Assembly: GCF_001006785.1 (NCBI RefSeq)
Contig: NZ_CDHO01000003.1
Coordinates: 496,001 to 560,000 of the forward strand
Length of the DNA stretch: 64,000 nt
Source of the DNA: Hyphomicrobium_B sp001006785
GTDB lineage: Bacteria > Pseudomonadota > Alphaproteobacteria > Rhizobiales > Hyphomicrobiaceae
Direction of reading: 5' to 3'
Below are positions 23,811-32,084 of this stretch, in pieces. The translations under genes and the position numbers were made by a program. The stretch's first letter is position 1. Every line of letters starts with the position of its first letter. A model generated the notes under the pieces. It was not told the origin of the DNA. It was given only the letters and a program-made list of their open reading frames with translations, and made no database searches.

Positions 23811-23836
23811 GGAACTTTCACCTGCGCGCGGCCGTA
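23811..23836 (+). promoter_or_regulatory. Possible EcfG general-stress promoter
   Basis: GGAAC at 23811-23815, a 17-nt spacer and CGTA at 23833-23836 match the alphaproteobacterial EcfG consensus (GGAAC-N16/17-CGTT) except for the last base. It lies 36 bp upstream of the small secreted protein gene at 23873. Confidence 0.4.
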
Positions 23837-23872
23837 CCTCTGTTAGCTTCAAAAACAGCCCGAGGATTTACT

Positions 23873-24181
23873 ATGCTTGGAAAACACGGAATCGTCGCCT
23901 TGACCGGCGTGGCAGGCGCACTGCTGATCGGCGCGACTGTAGCATCCGCTGCAGACGCACCGTCCTCGACATCTCAACCTTCGGCGTCTTCCTCCAGCAC
24001 CACACCATCGGCGGCTGGCGGTGAAGTCAACACCGAGCCCGGAAGCCAAGGCAAAACGTCGGATCGCACCCCCGGCAAACGCGATCCTGAGCGCACGCCG
24101 AACGCCAGCTCGACCGGCAACACGGGTACGGACGCCGGGCAGACGCACGAAGGAACGTCGGACCGTTCTCCGCAGAAATAA
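23873..24181 (+). CDS. Small secreted low-complexity protein
   Basis: A 102-residue protein with a clear signal peptide (hydrophobic stretch near residues 8-24, A-S-A cleavage site). The mature part is almost entirely Ser, Thr, Gly, Pro, Asp and Lys, with no cysteine, and is expected to be disordered. No family is recognised. A possible EcfG promoter upstream suggests a stress-induced envelope protein. The 260 bp to the next gene hold no further feature that I can support. Confidence 0.6.
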   Translation: MLGKHGIVALTGVAGALLIGATVASAADAPSSTSQPSASSSSTTPSAAGGEVNTEPGSQGKTSDRTPGKRDPERTPNASSTGNTGTDAGQTHEGTSDRSPQK

Positions 24182-24441
24182 GATTGGCTTGAGGCGGGAT
24201 CGGACCCTCGATCTCGCCTCTACAGCCGTCACGGGACTGCTGCTTGCTCCTTCCGTTATCGCGACGGAAAGCAAAGCAGCAGATCTTTTTCCCTTCCCGC
24301 CAGCTCTGATGTATATTTCAAGGCGCAGAGCCTGCATCGTCTGCAGGCTGTTTTGAAGTTGCTCGATCCCTGTCACGGTACTGTCGCAGAAGCGACATAC
24401 GGGTTGCCCCGATTTGACCTCGCTGCCATCCGGGTGGGCCG

Positions 24442-26130
24442 ATGCTGGACGAAGTACGAACTGCCGACCAAATCCGACTGGACGCGCAGCAAGGCGTTGC
24501 GGAAAAGCGCATTCAGACGTTTCGCCAGATTCTGCTCTGGCCCATCCAACTCGTTCCCGAAAACAACACCACGATCGTAGAGGACTACGCCGCAATCCTG
24601 GAGACGCTCGGCCCAGACAATCCCTGGTATGAAATCGCCGACGAATTCACGGGCGACCCCAAAGATTTCCAGCAGCGTCACTACAGCGAATTCGTGACGT
24701 TCCTGCCGCCCGTGCAGCGGCTGCTCTACGGCAGCGGCCGCGGCAAACCGGGATCGGTCTGCGCCGAAAGCCCGATCAAAGCCTTCCGCCGAAGCGACGT
24801 TGCCAAAATCCGCATCACGCTCAGCGCAGGCGCAGCCCCACTTGAACTCGACGTAACGCACATCGATCTCTACTTCTTCTACGAGATCGACGTCGCGATA
24901 CTCGCATTCGAGGTCCACGCCAGCGATCTTCCTCTTGTCACCGTGCAAGATCTGATGTTCCGGCTTGGCCGAACCTATCCCGCGTACTGGGAGGAAAACG
25001 GCTCCGGCGGACACTGCCCCGACAAGGTCGAATTCATCGGCAACGACGGCGGCGTCCTCGCAGTTTCAGACCACAACGATCAAGCGAAATTCCTCGCGCA
25101 GGTCTGTTTGAAGCGTGCAGCGCGCGTCGCTTCGCACTGGCAATTCCTGCTGCACCCTTTGGTGCCGCACCATTCGGATCTCCCCGGACAGATCCGTTAC
25201 AAACAGCTCGAATATTCCCGCATGCCGCAGATGGATTTCCTAGCGGCAAGCGCCGGAACGGCACTGACGCGCGCCGATTACGTTCGGCTCGCCTTTGCCT
25301 CAGGCCCCGGCAGCTGCGATGAGCTTCCTTTCTCGGAAAGCCATCTCTCCAGTTTCGAATCCGCCTTTTGCTACGATCGCTATTACGGACAGCACAACGG
25401 CGTCGAATGGCCGGAAAGCCGCTACATGTCTTGCGGGCACACGCTCGTCGTCACCGGCAACGCCGACAATCCGTTTTTCACCGACATCAATCACGGCTGC
25501 CAGAACAGTTTCCGGCACGAGCATTTTCTCGTCTTTTTGCTCGCGCATTTTCACAAAGCCGCGCTGCTCATGTTTTCCGACCAGCTCACCGAAGCCATGA
25601 GCCGCCTCGATGCGCACGACAAATCAGCCGTTCTGTCCTTCCGGATGGCATCGCGCCGAGCGCTGGAAACATTCCTCCGCTTTACCCATCGCTACTGGTT
25701 CCACTCCGTCAGCAATCAGACGCAAGCGCGAGAACTCTTCACGCTCTGCCGCTCGCAGCTCGAGCTTGACCGTCTCTATGACGACATTCGTCAGGAGATT
25801 CAGGAAATGAGCGAATTTCTCGAAAACGAAGCGTTGCGCCGGCAGAACGATACGATGACGAGATTGACCGTCGTGACGACGCTCGGCTTGATTGGCACGA
25901 CGGTGACCGGCTTCCTGGGCATGAACGTCCTGGCTTGGGCCGATGAGCCTCTGCCCTGGCGGATCTGGGCATTCCTCGCCGTGCTCATCCCGACCATCCT
26001 GCTGACGCTACTGACGATCGTGAATTCCCGGTCGCTTTCAAATTTCATGGAACGTCTGTCCGATACGGAGCGTACTAAGAACGTCCGTCCGAAACGCCAG
26101 AAACGAGCACCGCTCCCTCGCAACGACTGA
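24442..26130 (+). CDS. CorA-like divalent cation transporter with long N-terminal domain
   Basis: The 562-residue protein ends in two transmembrane helices, the first closing with G-F-L-G-M-N-V; the G-M-N signature at about 493-495 is the CorA selectivity filter. A long helical segment before it (about residues 390-470) corresponds to the CorA stalk. The N-terminal 350 residues are much longer than in ordinary CorA proteins and contain no domain I recognise. Transport of Mg2+, Co2+ or another cation is likely. It starts at an ATG at 24442 and appears monocistronic. Confidence 0.78.
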   Translation: MLDEVRTADQIRLDAQQGVAEKRIQTFRQILLWPIQLVPENNTTIVEDYAAILETLGPDNPWYEIADEFTGDPKDFQQRHYSEFVTFLPPVQRLLYGSGRGKPGSVCAESPIKAFRRSDVAKIRITLSAGAAPLELDVTHIDLYFFYEIDVAILAFEVHASDLPLVTVQDLMFRLGRTYPAYWEENGSGGHCPDKVEFIGNDGGVLAVSDHNDQAKFLAQVCLKRAARVASHWQFLLHPLVPHHSDLPGQIRYKQLEYSRMPQMDFLAASAGTALTRADYVRLAFASGPGSCDELPFSESHLSSFESAFCYDRYYGQHNGVEWPESRYMSCGHTLVVTGNADNPFFTDINHGCQNSFRHEHFLVFLLAHFHKAALLMFSDQLTEAMSRLDAHDKSAVLSFRMASRRALETFLRFTHRYWFHSVSNQTQARELFTLCRSQLELDRLYDDIRQEIQEMSEFLENEALRRQNDTMTRLTVVTTLGLIGTTVTGFLGMNVLAWADEPLPWRIWAFLAVLIPTILLTLLTIVNSRSLSNFMERLSDTERTKNVRPKRQKRAPLPRND

Positions 26131-26323
26131 AGAACGGATTCCGTCGTTTCTCGCGGCGCGCGTTCTGCGGGTGGGCGATGAGCGTCTCGCCTGAGCGAAG
26201 CCTGCAACCGCCACGCTACCACTGCGTTTTATTTCTGAGATTTCAGCGCGAACGTGTTCGCCACCGATCGCACCGCTTCATTCAAGTCCGGAACGAGCCA
26301 TATGATGTAAACGGAGTTACGCA

Positions 26324-26467
26324 ATGCCAACCAGCGAAGCGTTTCCTGTCATCTTCTTCATGCTCAGCTTCTACGCATTTGCAATCGCGCTGCTCTACGC
26401 ACTCGCGCGCGCTTGGGATCAGACGGCGACACATCGCCAGACTAACGGAAATAGAAGGGAATTGTGA
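26324..26467 (+). CDS. Small membrane protein, 47 residues
   Basis: An ATG 7 nt after GGAG opens a 47-codon frame with one strong transmembrane helix (about residues 7-28, rich in Phe, Ala, Leu and Tyr) and a basic, polar C-terminus. The good ribosome-binding site and helix argue that it is real. Its last 26 bp overlap the 3' end of the tonB gene on the opposite strand. Function unknown. Confidence 0.5.
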   Translation: MPTSEAFPVIFFMLSFYAFAIALLYALARAWDQTATHRQTNGNRREL

Positions 26468-27566
26468 ACTGAAGCTGGTTCGGCGTTGCGCCGGACGGTG
26501 GATCGCCAAACGGCGCGGCTTTTCGAACCGCCGTCAACGCCGCCTGATCGAGCTTGCCCTTACCCGATGAAGTTGCGATCTCCGCGTAACGTATTTCTCC
26601 GGACGGCGTCAGTCCGAACGAAATGCGCGTCGTGCCCGTATAGCCATCGCCGCTCGGCTTGTTACGCGAGAGAATAGTGCGGATGCGCGCCGCATAGTTC
26701 AAAATGCTTCCGCGGCTTGCCGAAACTTTGCCGCTAGCCTCGGACTGCGCCATGCTCGCACGCGATGTCGTGCTGCCGGCCGTCGATGCGCGAGACGCCG
26801 CTTGCGCCGTAACCTGCCGTTCCTTCCGTTCGGCGTCTTCCTTCTTGCTATCCTCTTCTGAGACGTCCTTCGACTCGATCTCGGTAGGCTTCACCTCTTC
26901 GATCGTTTCCGAGGTCTGGATCGCTTTGGTCTCGTGCACCTCGTCGGGCGGTGCCTGCCCGCGAATGACGTGCAGCGGGTCGTCCGTCGGAATGGCCGCG
27001 GACGGCGTCACGTCTGCGACGTCGACCGGCTCCGGCGGTGGCTCGGTGGCTTCAACCGCTTCCTTCACCTCGGTCAGAGGTTGCGGAACCGACTCGGCCG
27101 CCTGGACGCTGCCCGCCTGCGACTCGGCCGAAGCAGCCGACGCCGTCTGCACATGCTCTGTCTCGATCGACTCCAAGACGACCGTTTGCTCTGTCGCCAA
27201 GCTGATCGCATCGGTCTTATCGGACAGCGTTCCGAACGTATCGTCGCTTCCCGACCAGTCGAACATCGTCGAAGCGATCGCCGTATGCAGGCATATTGAA
27301 ATGACGATCGCGGCGGTGCGCAGCCATTTCAGCGGTTGCTTCGAAGCACTGTCCGAAACGGACGCCAACTTGATCGCTGGCGACGACACATCGGCATGCG
27401 CCGGTCGCTCCTGTCTCGCAGTCGGAAGCATCGGCATGCCGCCGTCTGCGCTGACGAGCGTCAGCGTTCGCGGCATCCGCTGCAGCGGCTGCAATGACGC
27501 GTCACGTGCGAGCACATGCGCATTCGAATTTCGCGTCGAGGAACTGGAGGAGGCCACAAAAGCCAT
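26442..27566 (-). CDS. tonB: TonB-type energy transducer
   Basis: The protein has a cytoplasmic N-terminal part, one transmembrane helix (T-A-A-I-V-I-S-I-C-L-H-T-A), a long acidic/proline-rich periplasmic spacer, and a C-terminal TonB domain with the F-x-L-x-x-S-G-E-I family block. It couples the proton-motive force to the outer-membrane receptor encoded upstream. The ATG at 27566 has an AGG-containing site; an in-frame ATG at 27599 would add 11 residues. It follows the heme monooxygenase-like gene directly, giving receptor - monooxygenase - tonB. No exbBD is present. Confidence 0.82.
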   Translation of the reverse strand: MAFVASSSSSTRNSNAHVLARDASLQPLQRMPRTLTLVSADGGMPMLPTARQERPAHADVSSPAIKLASVSDSASKQPLKWLRTAAIVISICLHTAIASTMFDWSGSDDTFGTLSDKTDAISLATEQTVVLESIETEHVQTASAASAESQAGSVQAAESVPQPLTEVKEAVEATEPPPEPVDVADVTPSAAIPTDDPLHVIRGQAPPDEVHETKAIQTSETIEEVKPTEIESKDVSEEDSKKEDAERKERQVTAQAASRASTAGSTTSRASMAQSEASGKVSASRGSILNYAARIRTILSRNKPSGDGYTGTTRISFGLTPSGEIRYAEIATSSGKGKLDQAALTAVRKAAPFGDPPSGATPNQLQFTIPFYFR

Positions 27567-27604
27567 CTGAACCTGACCTGTGCGAGTCCGGGGGAGCATG
27601 TGAG

Positions 27605-27949
27605 TTAGGCAGCGTCGACCAAGCGCGCGCCTTCAGGCGTAACTTCTTGAAGCACGGTGAAACCCTCGAATTCAGGGCCGGAAATCAGAGAGAATTTTTG
27701 CTTGCCATCCGCGTTTGCGTGCGCGTGGCGGAACTGATCGGATTTTGTCCAGGCATCGAAGTCGGCGCGCGAACGCCAGACGGTATGCGAAGCGTAAAGA
27801 ACATGATCGTCGCGCTCCGGACCCTTCACCAAGTGGAAGACGACGAACCCCGGCGCTTCGTTGAGCGTGCTTTTGCGATTGAACCAGACCTGTTCGAACT
27901 CATGCTCCGAACCCTTCACGACCTTCAGCCGGTTCATGGCAATAAACAT
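27605..27949 (-). CDS. Antibiotic biosynthesis monooxygenase-fold protein, IsdG/HmoA-like heme oxygenase
   Basis: A 114-residue ferredoxin-like (ABM) fold protein opening M-F-I-A-M-N-R-L-K-V, with the F-E-x-x-W and P-G-F-V-x-F-x-L blocks of IsdG/HmoA heme-degrading enzymes. AAGGAG lies 8 nt before the ATG at 27949, so an upstream in-frame start is unlikely. Its place between a heme-type receptor and TonB supports release of iron from imported heme. Activity is inferred. Confidence 0.78.
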   Translation of the reverse strand: MFIAMNRLKVVKGSEHEFEQVWFNRKSTLNEAPGFVVFHLVKGPERDDHVLYASHTVWRSRADFDAWTKSDQFRHAHANADGKQKFSLISGPEFEGFTVLQEVTPEGARLVDAA

Positions 27950-28076
27950 AGTCACCGCTCCTTTACACATCAGACCGCGCATCGCGATCCGAAACGCCGT
28001 ATCGGCGAGCCATTCAACCCGCCGATACTCAACTCATTTGCAGCGATCGACCCTTCCAGCCGCGGTTGCCCGCGAC

Positions 28077-30344
28077 TTAGAACTGTGCCTTCGCTGTTAG
28101 ATAGAACGTGCGGCCCATACCGGTCGAATTGCAGCCCGGAAAATTCGAGCCGTAGCAGGTCGGACCATCGAAGAACGCGGTCGTGAGAGCCGGCGTATAG
28201 TCTTCGTTGAAGACGTTATCGATATTGAAGCCGAGCTCGAAGTTCTCGGTAACCTTGTAGGTCGAGAAGAAATCGACCAGCGTATAGCCGGGCATGTACT
28301 TGCTGGCATAGAAGCTGCCAACGTTCATGTCGCCGACATCGCTTTCCGAAAAATAGGAAACGCGGCCGCCGAGCGTCACCCTGCGATCGAGAAGTCGAAC
28401 GCCCGCGGACGTGACGACTGTGTGCTCCGGAACGTAGCTATGCGCGCCAAAACCATCCGTCTGCGACGGCAGGTTGGTGTGCGTATAGGTGTAGCTCAAT
28501 CCCGCAAAGAAATACCCGGCATCATACATGCCCTGGAGTTCGACACCCTGGACCGTCGAAATGCCTTCGGTGTTGCAGAAGTAGTTGCTGCCGAGCGTTG
28601 TCGTGCACGACGCAATATAGTTGTCGACGTTCATATGATAGTAGTCGCCCTTGAACCGGAACGAGTCCGCAGGCGTGAACAGTCCATCTTTCCTGATGTT
28701 GGCGCCGACTTCGATGCCTTTCTGGCTTTCAGGATTGAGGAACGGGTTCGGAGCAAACCCGACACCGGCTGCACCCGGATGCGTTCCACCCGCAAACAGC
28801 TCACTGACCGAGGGAGCACGCATCGATTCCGAATACGTGATGTAGGGCTGCAGCCAGTCCGTTACCTGAGCTGCGAGCGTAACCTTCGGATCGAACGAGC
28901 CGCCGTCCTTATCCAAAATATAGCGTCCAGGAACATATGGCGGATTGGGCAATCCCGCAGCGGGATTGATGTTGACCGAACCGTTCAGGCCGTACATGTC
29001 GTAACGCAGGCCGACGATCAGGTCGAAGATGCTCTTGGAGAACGTAGTCTCGGAGAAAAACGCGCTCGTCGACGTATAGCCCGAGCCGTTCACGCCACCG
29101 CCAGCCACCGGCCTAAAGCGATTGTACGTATCGACGTCATCGCCGAAGAACTCGTAGCCGTATTGAGATTTGACTCGAATACCGCCGAGATTAAATCGCG
29201 ACGTGTTCGTAATGTCAGCGCCCATGCCGGTATCGTCGACGACACGTCCCCAAGCAGTGCCCTGCGGTGGTGTACCGACTGTCGGACTGGAATCCGTCCC
29301 GTAGCGCATGAGCGCGTGATTATAGTAACCGTTCACCCGCAAATCGATCAGATCGTTCCCGATCGGATTGAAGGCATACTTGGCGGTGTAAGTTTGCGTC
29401 TGAACGTTCTGGAAGTACGAGTTGGCGAAGAAGTCATTGTTATAGAAAACGCCGCCAAAGCGAAGCGATTGCTCCGAGTCCGGCGCCAAGTTCACTTTGA
29501 ACAAACCTGACGTCAGGTCCTGGAATGTCCGCGGAATCACAACGCCGCTGGCATTCTCATAGCTGTCGGGATCTTTGTGGCTCACCGCACCGGCGACACT
29601 GATGCCGCCGACGGCTGCCGCGGCCGCGCCCATCTCGGAGAAGCCTTGTCCATTGCTTCCCCAGGTCAGCTTCGAAATTCCACCGAAGTTCTGACCCGGC
29701 CTCAGAATGTCTTCGACGTCGAGCGTGCGCATGTTGACGACGCCGGCCAGCGCACCTGCGCCACCAGCTGTCGACACAGCACCGCGCTGAACATCGATAC
29801 CGCCGATCAAAGCGGAATCGACATACGCGAATCCGGATGCCTCGTGACCGAGGAAGCGGAAATTCTGCCGAGCGCCATCGATCGACATGTTGACACGGCC
29901 GTTACCCTCGAAGCCGCGGATATTGACGGCAACCCCGGCGTTCTGCGGACTGATGCGCGTGAAAGTGCCGGGCTGCGAGCGCAGCGCGTCGTTGAGATCG
30001 CCGTTGCCGTAGGTCGAGAGCTCGTTGCTCGTGACAACGCTGATGCCGGCCGGCGTGTTGTAGGGCGCATCAGGGTTCTGCACTGACGGTCCCGAATTCT
30101 GCGCAACAGGCGCCTCCTCCACCGGCTCGGGCGCCGCAGCCTGCACAGGCTTCGGTTTCGGCTTGCTCTTGGGAGCGCTCGACTTCTTCGCCTTGGCGCT
30201 CTGAACGTTGATGCCCGGCAGCTCGGTCTCTTGCGCGTGCGCTGCGCCGGCAACCGTCAGCGCAGCAACGGAGAGACCGAGAGACAGCGATCTGGCGAAC
30301 GTTCTGAAACTTGGCGACCTATAAAAACTATCGATACGGCACAT
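28077..30344 (-). CDS. TonB-dependent heme/hemoglobin-type receptor
   Basis: A 755-residue outer-membrane protein with a signal peptide (hydrophobic stretch ending A-H-A), a Lys/Pro-rich linker, a plug domain (N-I-R-G-F-E-G-N-G-R block) and a beta barrel ending in an aromatic residue (A-Q-F). The plug resembles heme/hemoglobin receptors of the HmuR class, and the neighbouring heme monooxygenase-like and TonB genes fit that. I took the ATG at 30344; an in-frame TTG at 30356 is possible. An iron-responsive operator was looked for upstream but none could be named. Confidence 0.82.
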   Translation of the reverse strand: MCRIDSFYRSPSFRTFARSLSLGLSVAALTVAGAAHAQETELPGINVQSAKAKKSSAPKSKPKPKPVQAAAPEPVEEAPVAQNSGPSVQNPDAPYNTPAGISVVTSNELSTYGNGDLNDALRSQPGTFTRISPQNAGVAVNIRGFEGNGRVNMSIDGARQNFRFLGHEASGFAYVDSALIGGIDVQRGAVSTAGGAGALAGVVNMRTLDVEDILRPGQNFGGISKLTWGSNGQGFSEMGAAAAAVGGISVAGAVSHKDPDSYENASGVVIPRTFQDLTSGLFKVNLAPDSEQSLRFGGVFYNNDFFANSYFQNVQTQTYTAKYAFNPIGNDLIDLRVNGYYNHALMRYGTDSSPTVGTPPQGTAWGRVVDDTGMGADITNTSRFNLGGIRVKSQYGYEFFGDDVDTYNRFRPVAGGGVNGSGYTSTSAFFSETTFSKSIFDLIVGLRYDMYGLNGSVNINPAAGLPNPPYVPGRYILDKDGGSFDPKVTLAAQVTDWLQPYITYSESMRAPSVSELFAGGTHPGAAGVGFAPNPFLNPESQKGIEVGANIRKDGLFTPADSFRFKGDYYHMNVDNYIASCTTTLGSNYFCNTEGISTVQGVELQGMYDAGYFFAGLSYTYTHTNLPSQTDGFGAHSYVPEHTVVTSAGVRLLDRRVTLGGRVSYFSESDVGDMNVGSFYASKYMPGYTLVDFFSTYKVTENFELGFNIDNVFNEDYTPALTTAFFDGPTCYGSNFPGCNSTGMGRTFYLTAKAQF

Positions 30345-30720
30345 CGCGATAAACAACCCCCGTTGTTCCTGAATTGAGAAACGGGCTGGCTGGCTAGCGC
30401 TGGTCGCGCACCGGGCGGGCTTGCCTCGTTTTCGTCGCACCCTCACTCATCGGGATGCGGGCGAAGACCCCGGACCATGACGAGCATGGTCGGGCATAAT
30501 TACCCTGATAAACATTACAGAATAAGTCAACAAAAAGAGCAGAGAAACACCCTCGCCCGGAACGTCGCATCTGGATCGCAGATACGCGTTTTGTTGGGGT
30601 TTTCGCTCACTTCACGTGGCGGGGCAGAAGACTGGAATTATTCCACGACCACTGGTGTTGCAGATTTCACTCAGAATGGCGGTCGTTGCCACAGCCGCTA
30701 ACCATTCGAGCGGCGGACGC
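30345..30720. other. Intergenic region upstream of the heme receptor
   Basis: This AT-richer stretch separates the receptor start from the terminator of the minus-strand gcvT-like operon. It must hold the receptor promoter. A 74-codon plus-strand frame at 30477-30701 has no family resemblance and no clear ribosome-binding site, so I do not call it a gene. No other feature is supported. Confidence 0.4.
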
Positions 30721-30758
30721 TAAAAGAAAAATGGCCGGAGGACGCTGACCTCCGGCCA
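30721..30758 (-). terminator. Rho-independent terminator of the TMA operon
   Basis: TGGCCGGAGG (30732-30741) and CCTCCGGCCA (30749-30758) form a perfect 10-bp stem with a 7-nt loop. On the minus strand it is followed by a T-rich run (complement of 30721-30731). It lies just after the stop of the gcvT-like gene and would end the operon that starts at tmd. Confidence 0.85.
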
Positions 30759-30785
30759 AGGTGCGCGCACGGGAAGGAATGCGCG

Positions 30786-31907
30786 CTAAGCGACAGGGTG
30801 CGTCCTCAGACGCATCGGGTCATAGAAGGGCATACGGACGACGGTTGCGGTGAAGTCGCGGCCGTTGTCGCGGATGGTGAGTTCCGTGCCGAGCTTGGTG
30901 AACGCCGGCGCGATCTGCGCCATCGCCAGCGACTTCATCAGATGCTGGCTGTAGGTCGTGCTCGTGACGATGCCGACCTCTTTGCCGTCCGAGAAGATTT
31001 TGGACAGCGGCGCAATCGCTTCGTTATGCAAAACCTCAAGGCCCGTGATCAGCGAGCGCTCTTTGCCCTTCTTGGCGGTCAGCGCTTTCTTGCCGATGAA
31101 GTCGGGCTTGGAGAGATCGACGGTCCAGTCCGCACGCACTTCCCAAGGTGTCGTGTCGCCATGCGTCATGTCGAAGGGGAAGAACAGAAGGCCGCCTTCT
31201 ACCCGGACGATGTCGAGGCACGACCACGAGATCGGCGTCACGCCCTGGTCCTTGCCCGCTGCAAGGATCGAATCCCACATGAATTCCGCATCCTTCGCGC
31301 TGCAGAATACTTCGTAGCCGCGCTCTGCCGAATAACCGCCGCGCGCGATCTCGACCGGGCGCCCGAACAGCGTTGTCTTCTCATGATGGAAATACGGAAG
31401 CTCCGCGAGCTTCATCGGCGTGTGCGGCGCAAGAACTTCCAGGGATTTCGGACCCTGCAGCGACAGGATATGTACATCGTCGTCGCGAGCGACCGTAACG
31501 TTGAAACGGCCTTTCGCCGCCGCAGCCGCTTCTTCGAACGAACCGCCGCCGTGCGAGACGCGGTATTTGCCGTCGCCATCGACATAGACGAGCACGTCAT
31601 CGATCAGGGCGCCGTCTTCATTGACGATATTGCTGATGTGCGAGTCGCCGCGCTTCGCCTTCGAGATATCGGAGGTCAGCAAGTGATTGAGAAACGCCAG
31701 TGCATCGGGACCCTCGACGTTGACCATCTTCAGGGCCGACACATCGAATAGGCCGGCCTTGCTGCGGACGATTTCCGTCTCGGCATAAGGGCAGGCGTTA
31801 TAATTCTGCGGAATTGGCATGTCGTTCCAGGACGACGACAGATCTGAACCCAACGCGCGATGGCGGTCGTTGAGAGCGGAACTTCTTTTCTGAATTGTGC
31901 CGTGCAT
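30786..31907 (-). CDS. GcvT-like tetrahydrofolate-dependent aminomethyltransferase
   Basis: A 373-residue protein with the glycine-cleavage T-protein fold. It has the N-E-D-G-A-L-I-D-D-V block, which carries the conserved Asp, and the G-Y-S-A-E-R-G-Y-E folate-domain block. Proteins of this family move methyl or methylene groups from N- or S-methyl compounds to tetrahydrofolate. As the last gene after tmd, the fused FeS-EtfB gene, etfA and a permease, it could capture the C1 unit released from a methylated amine. The substrate is not settled; it is not part of a glycine cleavage operon here. Confidence 0.8.
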   Translation of the reverse strand: MHGTIQKRSSALNDRHRALGSDLSSSWNDMPIPQNYNACPYAETEIVRSKAGLFDVSALKMVNVEGPDALAFLNHLLTSDISKAKRGDSHISNIVNEDGALIDDVLVYVDGDGKYRVSHGGGSFEEAAAAAKGRFNVTVARDDDVHILSLQGPKSLEVLAPHTPMKLAELPYFHHEKTTLFGRPVEIARGGYSAERGYEVFCSAKDAEFMWDSILAAGKDQGVTPISWSCLDIVRVEGGLLFFPFDMTHGDTTPWEVRADWTVDLSKPDFIGKKALTAKKGKERSLITGLEVLHNEAIAPLSKIFSDGKEVGIVTSTTYSQHLMKSLAMAQIAPAFTKLGTELTIRDNGRDFTATVVRMPFYDPMRLRTHPVA

Positions 31908-32036
31908 TGAACTTCTCCGACTTACCGATTGTTGTTCGTCTGTGAACGCGCCTTTTCAGAACAAGCCCGCACAAATTGGCGTCAGTGCACTTCGCTAAGG
32001 CAGATACTGAGTGGGCGTGAATGGGTGATGGGTATT

Positions 32037-32071
32037 GTCCGTCCGGACCGAGGAACCAGATCCGGACGGAC
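32037..32071. other. Perfect 11-bp hairpin between permease and gcvT-like genes
   Basis: GTCCGTCCGGA (32037-32047) and TCCGGACGGAC (32061-32071) form a perfect 11-bp stem around a 13-nt loop. No T-run follows on the minus strand, so it is more likely an mRNA-processing or stability element, or a leaky terminator, than a full terminator. Confidence 0.5.
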
Positions 32072-32084
32072 GACCCCGCTGCCG

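Noticed and set aside
30477..30701. A 74-codon plus-strand frame upstream of the heme receptor
   Set aside because: No ribosome-binding site, no resemblance to a protein family, and it lies in an AT-rich promoter region.
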